From Gammaproteobacteria bacterium (GTDB taxonomy: Bacteria; Pseudomonadota; Gammaproteobacteria; JAABTG01), in contig JAXHLS010000006.1 in NCBI GenBank assembly GCA_034522055.1, positions 1 to 64,000 on the forward strand: a stretch of DNA of 64,000 nt, given 5' to 3'. A program made the translations under genes and the position numbers. Below, piece by piece: positions 52,188 to 61,385 of this stretch (position 1 is its first letter; each line of letters starts with the position of its first letter). The notes beneath the pieces were generated by a model. The model searched no databases. It saw only the letters and a program-made list of their open reading frames with translations, and was not told the DNA's origin.

Positions 52188-52258
52188 CTTATTAGTTCGG
52201 CATCTGATGTGCCACGATGGAAACGTTAACAACCATCGAGATGAAGAAGGAGAAGACC

Positions 52259-53275
52259 ATGTCTGAGATTACTACTGTGGGTCTGGATCTGGCAAAGAAC
52301 GTGTTTCATGTCGTGTACCTGGATCGCCATGGGCGGGAGGTAAGCAAGAAAATGCTCCGCCGCAACCAAGTGCTTGGATGGTTTGCTAATCTGCCCCCCT
52401 GCCTGGTGGGTATGGAGGCTTGTGCCGGGTCCCACTACTGGGCCCGTGAGCTGCAGGCACTGGGGCACGAGGTGCGGCTGATCCCGGCCCAGCACGTCAA
52501 GGCCTATGTGCGGGGTCAGAAGAACGACTACAACGATGCCCGAGCGATTGCCGAAGCGCTCGGGCGCCCGGGGATGCGTTTTGTGCCGCCCAAGAGCCAG
52601 GCTCAGCAGGATATCCAGGCCCTGCACCGGCTGCGTTCAGGGGTGGTGGACGACCGTACGGCGTTGTGCAACCAGTTACGCGGGCTGCTGGCCGAGTACG
52701 GGATTGTGGTGCCCCAAGGCGTGGGGCGCCTGCGCCGTCGCATCCCGGAGTTGCTCGAGGATGGCGAGAATGGGCTCAACGCCCTGTTCCGGCAGCTGCT
52801 GGAGCGTGGCTATCAGCAGTTGTGTGAACTCGATGGGCATATCAAGTACTACAGTGGACTGATCAAGCAGGGTGCGCGCGAGCGTGAGGCCGAGCGGCGT
52901 CTGTGCACGATCCCGGGGTTTGGGCCGGTGGTGGCAGGTGCGTTTTATGCCACCGTGGGTGATGGTCGAGGCTATCGCCGGGGGCGCGATGTCTCGGCCG
53001 CGTTGGGGATGGTGCCACGCCAGCACTCCAGCGGTGGCAAGGCGGTGCTGCTGGGGATCACCAAGCGCGGCGACAGGTATCTGCGCAGCCTGCTGGTGCA
53101 TGGGGCCCGCTCGGTGGTGCGCCGGGCCCCCGGCAAAGAGGACCGCCTGAGCCGCTGGGTGCAGCGCCTGGTGGCCGAGCGGGGCGTGAACAAAGCCACG
53201 GTGGCGCTGGCCAACAAGCTGGCGCGCATTGGTTGGGCGGTGTTGCGCCACAACACGGTCTATCAGCCCGCCTGA
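52259..53275 (+). CDS. IS110-family transposase
   Basis: 338 residues. The N-terminal RuvC-like DEDD domain has TVGLDLAKNVFHVVYLDRHG (first Asp), CLVGMEACAGSHYWARELQ (Glu) and GQKNDYNDARAIAEALGRPG (last two Asp). The C-terminal Transposase_20 domain has RLCTIPGFGPVVAGAF and SSGGKAVLLGITKRGDRYLR, with the Ser that serves as nucleophile in this family. The ATG at 52259 follows AAGGAGAAGACC. The protein works with a structured guide (bridge) RNA from the element's own non-coding DNA. Subgroup (IS110 or IS1111) was not resolved. Confidence 0.92.
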   Translation: MSEITTVGLDLAKNVFHVVYLDRHGREVSKKMLRRNQVLGWFANLPPCLVGMEACAGSHYWARELQALGHEVRLIPAQHVKAYVRGQKNDYNDARAIAEALGRPGMRFVPPKSQAQQDIQALHRLRSGVVDDRTALCNQLRGLLAEYGIVVPQGVGRLRRRIPELLEDGENGLNALFRQLLERGYQQLCELDGHIKYYSGLIKQGAREREAERRLCTIPGFGPVVAGAFYATVGDGRGYRRGRDVSAALGMVPRQHSSGGKAVLLGITKRGDRYLRSLLVHGARSVVRRAPGKEDRLSRWVQRLVAERGVNKATVALANKLARIGWAVLRHNTVYQPA

Positions 53276-53598
53276 GGCTAGGGCAAGCGTAGAGCACATC
53301 GAAGATGATTTTTGGAGGTTAATCCTGCCGACGATTGCGACGGCTATGTGAGCGAAGATGACAAACAGGTCAGACCGGCGTATCGAAAACCTGACCAAGC
53401 CGCGGGCCCTCTTCAGAGGCCGCCTTAGCGATAAGGACGATACGCGCGAACTTCATCGAGGCCAGAAGGCAGCCATGCCTTCATCAACAGGCCGGATATA
53501 CGACCGCAATCCTGTCCCTGTCAGAACCGACCACAGAGCCTTGCAAAACGGGAGGAGACCATATACGACTTGGCGAGAGGAAATCCTTCTCATCTACA
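53276..53598 (+). ncRNA. IS110-type right-end region, candidate bridge RNA
   Basis: About 320 bp of non-coding DNA directly after the transposase stop. It contains paired segments (GATATACGACC near 53496 and GACCATATACGAC near 53557) and several short stems such as AGAGGCCGCCTT. In IS1111-type members the guide RNA is encoded after the transposase, which fits this position. The exact RNA ends, loops and target-binding bases were not determined. This is inference from position and family knowledge. Confidence 0.4.
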
Positions 53599-53621
53599 CC
53601 CACGAATTCTGCTGACGAGCC
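53599..53621. repeat. isolated ISL3-type terminal repeat
   Basis: The inverse of this 23-mer begins GGCTCGTCAGCAGAATTC and ends GTGGG. It matches the ISL3 right end of the copies at 4044 and 35649 (GCCTCGTCAGAAAAATTC, GTGGG) at about 20 of 23 positions. No ISL3 transposase lies next to it, so it marks a relic of another ISL3 element or a sequence targeted by the IS110-type element. Confidence 0.65.
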
Positions 53622-53701
53622 GTATAAAGAGACGGCCATAGCTGCTACAGGCAAACCTTCAGCGCCTCGGAGTCCCTCCGGGCTCCGGTCCTTACCTCAC
53701 C

Positions 53702-53772
53702 CCCATCAGCATCGCTTCGCGCCTTTCGCGTTTTTCGTAGTTACCGCTTTTGCTTTTTTTTATTAACTACCT
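53702..53772. repeat. TTTCGTAGTTA-type dispersed palindrome
   Basis: CATCGCTTCGCGCCTTTCGCG and TTTTTCGTAGTTACCGC, then a T-rich run and ATTAACTAC, forming part of the same palindrome family. It separates the IS110-type element from the IS4-like remnant. Confidence 0.6.
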
Positions 53773-53791
53773 CATGAGTCCCGACTTCTCG

Positions 53792-55191
53792 TCAGGACGC
53801 GAGGCGGAACATGCTGATTCTTTCAGTGTCCTGCCGTTCGGTGATGAATTTTGCCAGGGAATGGGTTTTGGCGGAACTCAAGAGAAATTCCGGCAGCGTG
53901 TTGCGTAGCGCATGAGTGACGACGAGCTCCGACGGGGGAATACCGGGTCGGATCGTCCGCAGCCACGAGCCGAAGGATTGCCAGATGAGCTGCGGGAAAA
54001 CCACCGACAGATACTGAAGCAAGCCTTGAGCGACGACGCCGGCCTGCATGAAGACGTGGTAGGCGTGGATCTTGCGTTTGACGTTCTCGCGATACCTGAG
54101 CGTTTCCCGGTGCAGGTATTGATTGCCGTTGCGGCGTTTGAGCGGCTTCATGTCCTGCATCCAGAAGTGATAGGCGAAGGTGCCGATCTGTCGGACGGCC
54201 TGCTTGAAGCTGTGCTCGATCTTGAAGCGCAGGCCGTAGAGGCGAATGATCTCGACGGCGTCCAGGGCGACGTCGGTGCACATCAGCAGGCAAGAGCCTC
54301 TGGTCGGGTGGATGACGGCGACGAAGCGCACGAGCTGTCCGGCGGGCCGCCAGAGCAGGTCTCGGACCTGGTACCGAATCGTGACGTTGTCCTCGCCGTA
54401 GACGGGGCTTGGCCCGGATTGGAAGTCGTTCGTGTCGTTCAGCAGTGACCTGAGCTTGAGCTTCTTCCCGTAGCGTCTCGGCCGGCCTCTTTTCCTCGGG
54501 CCGCGCTGGCGATAGGGGGTGTAAGCGACGGCATTGGATCGGACGCGGGTGACGAGATGGTTGCCCTCGGCGATGAGGCCGCGAACCATCTTGCCGGCGG
54601 CGTAGTAGGCATCGGCAACGTAGTAGAAGGGTTCCGTGATCGCCACGGTCTGAATCAGGGCGAGCATCTTGTCGAGCAGGGTGCGCCGGTCGCGATTGGA
54701 GAAGACGAGGCCCTCGTGGATGCGCACGGCGAGGGGGACAGCGAAGACGCTTTGGTCGGCCTCAACCAGCAGGCTCACCGCCTGAAGGGAGTGTCCCATG
54801 ATGTATTCGGGCTTGGTGTTGGCGTCGGACTGCTGATGCAATAGCTTCACGGCGGGCATCTTCTTGCCGCGCTTGGGGACTTTGATTCCGTCCCCGACCA
54901 TGACGCGGCGGCCGTTGACGAGCAGCGGCGCGGGAAAGAGCCGCAGCACGGCTTGGGTCCACAGCGCCGCGAGCCGCTCGAGCTTGATGGCGCGGCTGTG
55001 GAACGAATCCAGCAGGTTGTCGTAGAAGCGGGGCTTGAGGGCGAGCGCCCGCACGAGGCTGGTCACGCCTAAAGATCGCCTCGCACGGTGAGACCGGCCA
55101 CGGCGGTGGCGAACCACAGGAAGGTGCGCAGGCGCGAGAACGCCGGACGCAGCAGCCAGATTGCTTTCCACCAGGACTCCCATAGCGACAT
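53792..55191 (-). pseudogene. IS4-like DDE transposase, frameshifted near 55071
   Basis: The body carries a DDE transposase with VMVGDGIKVPKRGKKMPAVK (first Asp), FYYVADAYYAAGKMVRGL (second Asp) and LYGLRFKIEHSFKQAVRQI (Y-(2)-R-(3)-E-(6)-K-like segment). The natural N terminus, MSLWESWWKAIWLLRPAF and RTFLWFATAVAGLTVRGDL, is in a different frame from 55191. Adding one T at the AAA run 55071-55073 joins it to LLGVTSLVRALALKPRFYDN and gives 466 residues. The family assignment is by motif only. Terminal repeats were not resolved. The frameshift may be real decay or an error. Confidence 0.75.
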
Positions 55192-55247
55192 CGTCCACCT
55201 CCCATGAAGAGAATGAAACGGTGATTTGGCCCGCCGCGCGGGGCCGG

Positions 55248-55937
55248 TTATGGAGAAGGCATGCCGGGCTCGGGCTCCTGGACTTCCACGGCCATCACGG
55301 CCGCGAGCACCGCCAGGCGCTCGGCGGGCGGCATGGCCTCGTAGCGGCGGGCCCAGCTCACCGCCTTACGCTTGATGCGTTGGCGGTCCGTGAAGTTCTT
55401 GCCCGCATAGCGCGCCCAGTGCAGGCGATCGACGCTGAAGTTGAACCACAGCTTCTCGGTGACGACGCCCGCCTGGTTCATCACCTGAAGCTCGAGGCTG
55501 CGCCACCCGGCCAGCCGCTCGTCGTAGAGCGCCGAGGGGTAGCCGGAGAGGATCACGTGACAGGGCAGGCGCTTGAGCAGCTCGAGCAACGCCACGTGGT
55601 CGTGCTCTTCGTAGTCGAAACGGTATCGGCGCTCGCCGCGGCGGGTCGGCTGCAGATAGGGCGGGTCGCTGTAGATGAGCTCTCGCCCCCGATACGCATA
55701 CTCGGCCAGGAATCGGTGCGCGCAGCCATGCACCAGCTCGACCGGATAGGGGCACTCGAACTTCGCGAGCGCTCGCCGATTGCGGTCGATGCCGATGTTG
55801 ACGAGCGCCGGCAGCTTGCGCTGCATGATCGCCCCGCCGCCGAGGTGGCTCTCGATGTAGGTGTCGTGGGGCGGCATCAGGGCGATGATCGCCTGGCACA
55901 AGCCCGACGTCGCCTTCGATCCGAAGTAGCTACCCAT
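55248..55937 (-). CDS. D12-class adenine-specific DNA methyltransferase
   Basis: 229 residues of the Dam/D12 family. The AdoMet-binding N terminus is MGSYFGSKATSGLCQAII, with the HLGGGAIM motif. The catalytic DPPY is in ELIYSDPPYLQP, and LLKRLPCHVILSGYPSALYD follows. It methylates adenine N6 at an unknown site. No restriction enzyme is beside it, so it is an orphan, perhaps phage-derived or part of the adjacent mobile region. No strong ribosome site precedes the ATG, and a later start is possible. Confidence 0.85.
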   Translation of the reverse strand: MGSYFGSKATSGLCQAIIALMPPHDTYIESHLGGGAIMQRKLPALVNIGIDRNRRALAKFECPYPVELVHGCAHRFLAEYAYRGRELIYSDPPYLQPTRRGERRYRFDYEEHDHVALLELLKRLPCHVILSGYPSALYDERLAGWRSLELQVMNQAGVVTEKLWFNFSVDRLHWARYAGKNFTDRQRIKRKAVSWARRYEAMPPAERLAVLAAVMAVEVQEPEPGMPSP

Positions 55938-56068
55938 CGCTGCCGATCCGTGTCCGTGACGACCAGCAGACTAGCCTCATTCAGCTAGGGTGTCAAACGA
56001 CGTCGATGACTCGGGGCAGCGCCTTGCGTACCTGATGATCGAACGTCCGCCAGTGTTATGCTATCGAC

Positions 56069-56422
56069 ATGAGTGAGAAGCATCCCTTCGTCGGCGGGCT
56101 ACTCGACTACATGGGCTCGCCCCAGGGCCAGCGCTCCATCGAAGTCTCAGACGCTCTCTGGGCGCTCATGGACGGCGTGCAGCTCGATCCCGGACGACGC
56201 GAGATCATCTGGCCCGAGGCCCAACGCCTCAGCTTCGATCAGTCCATCGAATGCATACAGAAGGCGTATCCGGACTTCCCTCGTGAGCGTATTACGAGCT
56301 TCCTGATCTCCTGGCTCGAGCACTACGCCCCGGAAGATTACTCCCAGGAACAACTAGACGAGCTCGATGCGCTCACCGAAGACTGGCTCGACGAGCTCGA
56401 GGGTCAGCACGGGGAGCAATAA
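56069..56422 (+). CDS. conserved-type acidic hypothetical protein
   Basis: 117 residues starting MSEKHPFVGGLLDYMGSPQG and ending DELEGQHGEQ. It is acidic and probably helical. The C-terminal YSQEQLDELDALTEDWLDEL looks like a two-helix hairpin. No signal peptide or membrane helix. No functional family can be named. It is monocistronic, divergent from the methyltransferase gene across 131 bp and followed by dispersed palindromes. Confidence 0.72.
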   Translation: MSEKHPFVGGLLDYMGSPQGQRSIEVSDALWALMDGVQLDPGRREIIWPEAQRLSFDQSIECIQKAYPDFPRERITSFLISWLEHYAPEDYSQEQLDELDALTEDWLDELEGQHGEQ

Positions 56423-56445
56423 CCGCCGAGAACTCGGGACTCTTG

Positions 56446-56637
56446 AGTAACTACGAAAGACGCGAAATACGCGAAAGAAACAGAGGTGGGGGTCGAAGAG
56501 CCGCGTACAGCCTCCAACGGTCCGGGATTTCTCCCGGCGTATCCCGGATCCACCCGGCCAGGATCTTTTTCGCATTTTTCGGGTCTTTCGTGGTTCCCGC
56601 GTTTTTGCTCTTTTAACTACGAGATACGCGCAGTCGA
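56446..56637. repeat. paired AACTACGAAAG / TTTCGTGGTT dispersed repeats
   Basis: AACTACGAAAGACGCGAAAT near 56446, TTTTCGGGTCTTTCGTGG near 56576, and AACTACGAGATACGCG near 56615. These are three arms of the family, in both orientations, in the gap between two genes that converge. They could act as a bidirectional terminator. Confidence 0.6.
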
Positions 56638-57210
56638 ACGGTATGTCGGTTTTTCCTTGCGGGCGTTGATGCGTTCCACCATGTCGTTGACGCCGAGGTA
56701 GGCGCCGTCGATGAGCTGCCTGATGGTGGCCTTGACGTACTTGGGGTCCGCATCCACCCCCAGGCCTTCCACCCAGCGGTTGAACAGGTTGAAGGCGCCG
56801 CAGGTGAGGTTGGCGTAGACCACGGCGGACTCGTCCCAGCCCGCCGCCAGGATGGCGTCCACGTCGGCCTGAGCCACGGCGGCGGGACGTTCCGTGAGCT
56901 TGCGCACGTAGCGCAGTACCGGGCGCATCCGTTCCGGCGCCGCCATGACCTCGGGGTCGTTCAGCAGTTGGCGCACGAGGCCCTCCTCGGTGCCCAGTCC
57001 CTCGGCCACGCCGATGTGGACCGTGCTGCAGAAGCCGCACTCGTTCACCCCCGAGACATAGCCGGCGAGCATCTCCCGCTCCGCGGGTGAGAAGGGTGAA
57101 TCGCCGCGTAACAGGGCCTCCAGGAAGACATGGAGGGGGGCCGAGAACTGGGGATACTGCAGGAAGATGTCGAACAGGGTGCCGTCGGGCAGGGAACGCA
57201 GATAGGTCAT
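56617..57210 (-). CDS. AhpD-like carboxymuconolactone decarboxylase-family protein
   Basis: 197 residues. The redox motif is CGFCSTVHIGVAEGL (CxxC-x3-H), as in AhpD-type alkylhydroperoxidases, inside the helical CMD fold (LAGYVSGVNEC). The C-terminal part AFNLFNRWVEGLGVDADPKY is common in one AhpD branch. It is probably a peroxidase or disulfide reductase, partner unknown. The last residues (RSTARIS) are encoded by the repeat at 56615 onward, so the native C terminus may have been replaced. Confidence 0.87.
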   Translation of the reverse strand: MTYLRSLPDGTLFDIFLQYPQFSAPLHVFLEALLRGDSPFSPAEREMLAGYVSGVNECGFCSTVHIGVAEGLGTEEGLVRQLLNDPEVMAAPERMRPVLRYVRKLTERPAAVAQADVDAILAAGWDESAVVYANLTCGAFNLFNRWVEGLGVDADPKYVKATIRQLIDGAYLGVNDMVERINARKEKPTYRSTARIS

Positions 57211-57405
57211 GGAATACTCCTCCGGGTGTTGGGATGGCTGGGCGGGGTGGTCGCCGCGGGCACCTGTAAGGCCTATCGAAAGTAGACCGGTCTCGGGAGG
57301 TGTAACTTACATGGATGCTTGCGATTGATGGCGGCCCTCCAGGACGGCCAGCACTCATCCACACCTTTGATATACTTTGAAAGGAGGCTGAAGCGAGGAG
57401 AGACC

Positions 57406-57609
57406 ATGACCGAAACCCTTACCACCAAGTTCGACTCCGCCACCCAGATGGAGAACGCCGTGGACGATCTCCTCGCCACGGGCATCCCCGACGAGAATAT
57501 CCGCAGGGACTGGGAGCACAACCGCATCGCCGTGATCGTGCCCGAGACCGCACGGCCGGAGATCGAGGAGATCTTGAAACGCCATCAGCCCGCCGAGGGT
57601 CGTCCCTGA
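57406..57609 (+). CDS. small hypothetical protein, 67 residues
   Basis: MTETLTTKFDSATQMENAVD through ILKRHQPAEGRP. Predicted alpha/beta with one ferredoxin-like half (strand-helix-strand), similar in style to small stress-response or general-stress proteins, but no family is named. The start follows GAGGAGAGACC, and an AT-rich TTGATATACTTTG promoter-like stretch lies about 40 bp upstream. Confidence 0.72.
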   Translation: MTETLTTKFDSATQMENAVDDLLATGIPDENIRRDWEHNRIAVIVPETARPEIEEILKRHQPAEGRP

Positions 57610-57752
57610 GTCCCGGAGCAGGTCACGGTGCTGAACCAGCCCGGAAATCATCGCTTCCGGCAACGGACTGATAGGGCACCCGCAGCGCCCTGCAGCCATG
57701 CGCCACCACCCTCCATCGAACTCTTGGTCTTGACTGAGTCCGGGATGCCCGC

Positions 57753-58787
57753 GTGAACCTGTCGGCCTGGCCCCTGGCCGCCGTGGTGGCCCTGTTCCTG
57801 GCGGGGGCAGTGGTCATCGCCATCGCCGGTACCCGCATCACCCGGCTCGCCGATCGCCTCGCCGATGTCACGGGCATCGGGGAGGCCATCTTCGGGGCGG
57901 TGCTGCTGGGTGGCACCACTTCCCTGCCGGGCATCGTCACCTCGGTGACCACCGCCTGGCAGGGCCATCCGGAGCTGGCGGTGAGCAATGCCGTGGGCGG
58001 CATCGCCGCCCAGACTGCGTTCCTCGCCATCGCCGACATCACCTACCGCCGGGCCAATCTGGAGCATGCCGCCGCCTCCCTGGAGAACCTGATGCAGGGC
58101 GCCCTGTTGGTGACCCTGCTCACGCTCCCCCTGCTGGCCATGGGCGGGCCCGAGGTGACCCTGCTGGGGATCCACCCGGCGTCGGTGTTGCTACTGGCCG
58201 GTTACGCCTTCGGTCTGCGCCTCACCTATCAGACTCGCGCCACGCCCCAGTGGCTGCCCCGGCACACCCGCGAGACCCGTGTCGACACGGGGGCGGAAGG
58301 GAAGGGTGAGGATGACCGTGGTGTGGTGCGGTTGTGGCTCGCCTTCGGAGGCCTGGCACTGGCGTTGGTGCTGGCGGGCTACGTGGTGGCCCAGACGGGT
58401 CTCGCCCTGGCCGCCCGCACCGGCCTGTCGGAGACGGCGGTGGGCGCCCTGTTCACGGCGGTGGCCACCTCGCTGCCCGAACTCATCACCGTGATGGCGG
58501 CGGTACGCCAGGGCGCCCTGACCCTGGCCGTGGGTGACATCATCGGCGGCAACAGCTTCGACGTGCTGTTCCTGGCCTTCTCCGACGCCGCCTATCGCCA
58601 GGGCTCCCTGTACTATGCCATGGGGGACATGCAGGTGTTCATCATCGCGGCGAGCCAGGCCATGACGGGGATCCTGCTGCTGGGCCTGTTGCGGCGCGAG
58701 AAGAGCGGCATCGCCAACATCGGCTTCGAGAGCTTCCTGGTGCTGGTGTTCTACGGCACCGGCGTGGTCATCCTGCTGGCCGTGTGA
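57753..58787 (+). CDS. sodium/calcium exchanger-family antiporter
   Basis: 344 residues, about 10 membrane helices in two inverted halves. The two alpha repeats read [17 protein letters not shown] and [16 protein letters not shown], with conserved residues for Ca2+/Na+ binding. [18 protein letters not shown] closes the second repeat. It exports or imports cations by ion exchange; the ion is not known. The start is GTG at 57753, because the ATG 8 bp before it leads at once to a stop. Confidence 0.85.
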   Translation: MNLSAWPLAAVVALFLAGAVVIAIAGTRITRLADRLADVTGIGEAIFGAVLLGGTTSLPGIVTSVTTAWQGHPELAVSNAVGGIAAQTAFLAIADITYRRANLEHAAASLENLMQGALLVTLLTLPLLAMGGPEVTLLGIHPASVLLLAGYAFGLRLTYQTRATPQWLPRHTRETRVDTGAEGKGEDDRGVVRLWLAFGGLALALVLAGYVVAQTGLALAARTGLSETAVGALFTAVATSLPELITVMAAVRQGALTLAVGDIIGGNSFDVLFLAFSDAAYRQGSLYYAMGDMQVFIIAASQAMTGILLLGLLRREKSGIANIGFESFLVLVFYGTGVVILLAV

Positions 58788-58799
58788 GCGGGAGTCGCC

Positions 58800-60077
58800 T
58801 CAGGCCCACAGGGTGAGCCAGGCCGCCGCCAGGCCCACCAGTCCCGCCACGGCGAGGGCCGGTGCCACCCGCAGGCCCAGGGCCCGCCCCGCGATGGCCC
58901 CCGCCATGCCCCCCTTGACCAGGCCGTTCACCGCCGCCGCGATGATGATGCCGGTGGCGGCCACCGCGGGCGCCAGGTCGGCCCCGCCCATGCGGGCCAG
59001 GTACACTGTGGCGGCATCCATGTTGGCCGCCCCCGAGGCGAAGGCCATGGCCAGCACCCCGGCATCCCCGAACCACGCCTTGAGGGCCTCGGCGAGGAAC
59101 ACCACCGCGGCGAGCAGGGCGCCGAAGGTCAGGGCGGCCTTGAGTTCAAGTGGGTTCTTCATGGGCGCGGTGATCTCCTCGGTCTTGGGCGCCCGCCGCC
59201 AAGTCACCAGGGCCGCCGCGACGATCACCAGGGCCATGACCGCCGCCGGCACCACCAGCGGCAACACCAGGGCCGGGTCGAGCAGGGCCACTATGGCCAC
59301 CATGCGCGGGATCATCACGGCACTGGCCAGCAGGATGCCGCCGGCCAGCACGGGGGCGGCCTGCGCGTCGCTGCGGGCGAGGCGCGAGAAGTGCATAGTC
59401 AGGGCCGTGGAGGAGGCCAGTCCCCCCAGCAGGCCGAGCATCAGGGCGCCCCGCCCGGCGCCCGCCAACTTGATGGCGAAGTAGCCGACGAAGGAAAGGG
59501 TGGCCACGAGGATCACCAGCCACCACAGCTCGTAGGGATTGAGGGCGTTCCATGGGCCGTAGCTGCGGTCCGGCAGGATGGGCAGCAGCACCACCGTGAT
59601 CAGCAGCAGCTTCAGGGTGGCGTGCAGCTCCTGCCGCTCCAGGGCGTTGACCCAGCCGTGGAGCACCGGCTTGAAGCCCAGCAGCAGGGTGGTGACCACC
59701 GCCGCCGCCCCCGCGATGGCCACCTCGCCGAGGCCCGCCAGGGCCCCCAGCATGAAGGCCAGCAGCCCGGCCACCAGGCTGGTGATGCCCACCCGGTCGT
59801 TGCAGCGGAAGTCCGCCAGATAGGCCGCCACCATGACGCCGGCGACGGCGACGAAGGCGAGGCCGAGTACCACGGCACCGAGCTGCACCGCCACCATGGC
59901 GCTGCCACCCCCGAGGAGCCCGATGAGGGCGTAGGTCCGGACCCCGGCCACTCGATCGCCTTCTTCCAAATCCCGTTCCTTCCAGCCCCGCTCGAGGCCG
60001 ATGAGCAGGCCCACCGCGAGGGCCGCGGCGAGCTGTAGGATGATGATCTGCTGGTCGGGATGAAGTTCCAGGCCCAT
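58800..60077 (-). CDS. MgtC/SapB plus DUF4010 membrane protein
   Basis: 425 residues with about 12 membrane helices. N-terminal half MgtC-like: QLAAALAVGLLIGLERGWKE, GVRTYALIGLLGGGSAMVAV and ITSLVAGLLAFMLGALAGLG. C-terminal half DUF4010: GLLGGLASSTALTMHFSRLA and ALMLGLLGG. The function is uncertain; such proteins are linked to divalent cation and acid stress. The gene converges on the exchanger gene with 12 bp between stops. Start at 60077, since the upstream frame is short and without a ribosome site. Confidence 0.88.
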   Translation of the reverse strand: MGLELHPDQQIIILQLAAALAVGLLIGLERGWKERDLEEGDRVAGVRTYALIGLLGGGSAMVAVQLGAVVLGLAFVAVAGVMVAAYLADFRCNDRVGITSLVAGLLAFMLGALAGLGEVAIAGAAAVVTTLLLGFKPVLHGWVNALERQELHATLKLLLITVVLLPILPDRSYGPWNALNPYELWWLVILVATLSFVGYFAIKLAGAGRGALMLGLLGGLASSTALTMHFSRLARSDAQAAPVLAGGILLASAVMIPRMVAIVALLDPALVLPLVVPAAVMALVIVAAALVTWRRAPKTEEITAPMKNPLELKAALTFGALLAAVVFLAEALKAWFGDAGVLAMAFASGAANMDAATVYLARMGGADLAPAVAATGIIIAAAVNGLVKGGMAGAIAGRALGLRVAPALAVAGLVGLAAAWLTLWA

Positions 60078-60200
60078 GCTTGTCAGCCTTTTTGCCGGGT
60101 ATGTCCAGAGCATAGCCGGGCGTTCCGGCCTTGCCCTGGCGCCCCGTCCCTGCTATCCAAACAGGTATAAGTGTATCAACCCGGCGACCCGCCAGTTCCG

Positions 60201-60836
60201 ATGCCCCTGAGTCCCATGCAAGAGACCACACCACGATTCGAGTTCCGCATCTTCGGCGACGGCCTCCAGTTCATCGAGCAGCGCATGCGCCACCTTGCCC
60301 CCTGCGAAGCCATCGATGAGAGCCGCGAGATCTACATCCTCGGCGCCGCCGGCACGGACCACAACCTCAAGATCCGCCACGGTCGCCTCGAATCCAAGAC
60401 CCTGGTTGAGCGGGACGGGGACCTGGAGCGCTGGCGGCCGTCGGGCCGCTGGGCCTTCCCGGTGCCGGGCGAGGTGCTCCAAGGACTTTCTCTGGAGCCG
60501 CCGGATATCGATGACCGCGATGCCGGTCCCGCCATCGAGCTGGACGGGCTGCTGGCCCGGATCCGGCCCCACCACGGCCTGTTCCGGGCCAATATGCACA
60601 AGCGCCGTTTCCGTTTCACCATCGCGGGCTGCGCCGCCGAACGGGACGAGGTCTGGGTCAATGGCGCCGCCACCCAGTCCCTGGCCCTGGAGGCCCCCGA
60701 GGCCGGGGCGGTGACCGCCCTGCGGGCGCGCCTCGGCCTCGGGGATGCCGAGAACGTGTCCTATCCCCTGGCCCTGTCCCGTATCCTCGGCCTGTGCCCG
60801 CTACCCGAGGAGAACACCTATGAGCAAAGAGATTGA
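60201..60836 (+). CDS. CYTH-like hypothetical protein
   Basis: 211 residues. TTPRFEFRIFGDGLQFIEQR and LKIRHGRLESKTLVERDGDL resemble the opening strands of CYTH-type triphosphate tunnel proteins, but the E-x-E-x-K motif is missing, so catalysis is doubtful. It overlaps the true CYTH gene by 17 bp and may be its diverged partner. Alternative Met at 60216; the first is used. No strong ribosome site. Confidence 0.68.
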   Translation: MPLSPMQETTPRFEFRIFGDGLQFIEQRMRHLAPCEAIDESREIYILGAAGTDHNLKIRHGRLESKTLVERDGDLERWRPSGRWAFPVPGEVLQGLSLEPPDIDDRDAGPAIELDGLLARIRPHHGLFRANMHKRRFRFTIAGCAAERDEVWVNGAATQSLALEAPEAGAVTALRARLGLGDAENVSYPLALSRILGLCPLPEENTYEQRD

Positions 60837-61281
60837 GCGCAAGTTCCTGGTCATCGAGGACAGCTGGCGCACCAACGAGGGTATCCCTTATCGCCAGGGC
60901 TATCTGTCCACCGACAGGCACCGCACGGTGCGGGTGCGTATCGCCGGATCGGACGCCTGGCTGACGGTCAAGGGCATTACCCGGGGTGCCACCCGCGCGG
61001 AGTACGAGTACCCCATTCCGGTGGACGATGCCCGGGAGATGCTGGACACCCTGTGCCACCAGCCCCTCGTCGAGAAGACGCGCTACCGCGTGGACTTCGG
61101 CGGCCTGACCTGGGAGGTGGACGAGTTCGAGGGCGCCAACGCCGGCCTGGTGGTGGCGGAGGTGGAGCTGGAAAGGGAGGATCAGCCCTTCGAGCGCCCG
61201 CCCTGGCTGGGCCAGGAGGTCACCCACGATCCCAAATACTTCAATGCCAACCTGGTGGAGAAGCCCTATACCCGGTGGTAG
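60820..61281 (+). CDS. CYTH-domain protein (triphosphate tunnel family)
   Basis: 153 residues. It opens MSKEIERKFLVIEDSWR with the ExExK motif. Later strands are YRQGYLSTDRHRTVRVRIAG, LTVKGITRGATRAEYEYPIP, EKTRYRVDFGGLTWEVDEFE and VAEVELEREDQPFERPPWLG, the full eight-strand tunnel with conserved charged residues. Probably an inorganic triphosphatase. Single-domain, without CHAD. Confidence 0.92.
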   Translation: MSKEIERKFLVIEDSWRTNEGIPYRQGYLSTDRHRTVRVRIAGSDAWLTVKGITRGATRAEYEYPIPVDDAREMLDTLCHQPLVEKTRYRVDFGGLTWEVDEFEGANAGLVVAEVELEREDQPFERPPWLGQEVTHDPKYFNANLVEKPYTRW

Positions 61282-61385
61282 GTGCTTGCGACCGGGGGCA
61301 GGGAGGGCGCCCCCGGCCGCACCGGCGCAGGATGACGCCGATCTTCGGCTCGTTGTCTCAGCACCGAGGCCACGCCTGGCCGGTA

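Larger units (their letters stand above)
49880..52190 (+). mobile_element. IS91-type element (approximate limits)
   Basis: Defined by the recombinase/transposase ORF at 49888-51870 and its 3' non-coding DNA. A perfect 12-bp hairpin (CATTTATCCGCC at 52153-52164, GGCGGATAAATG at 52176-52187) lies near the presumed right end, followed by TTAGTTC. IS91-type elements end at a hairpin beside a GTTC-like tetranucleotide, so the right end may be near 52190-52195. The left end was not found; limits are estimates. Confidence 0.5.
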
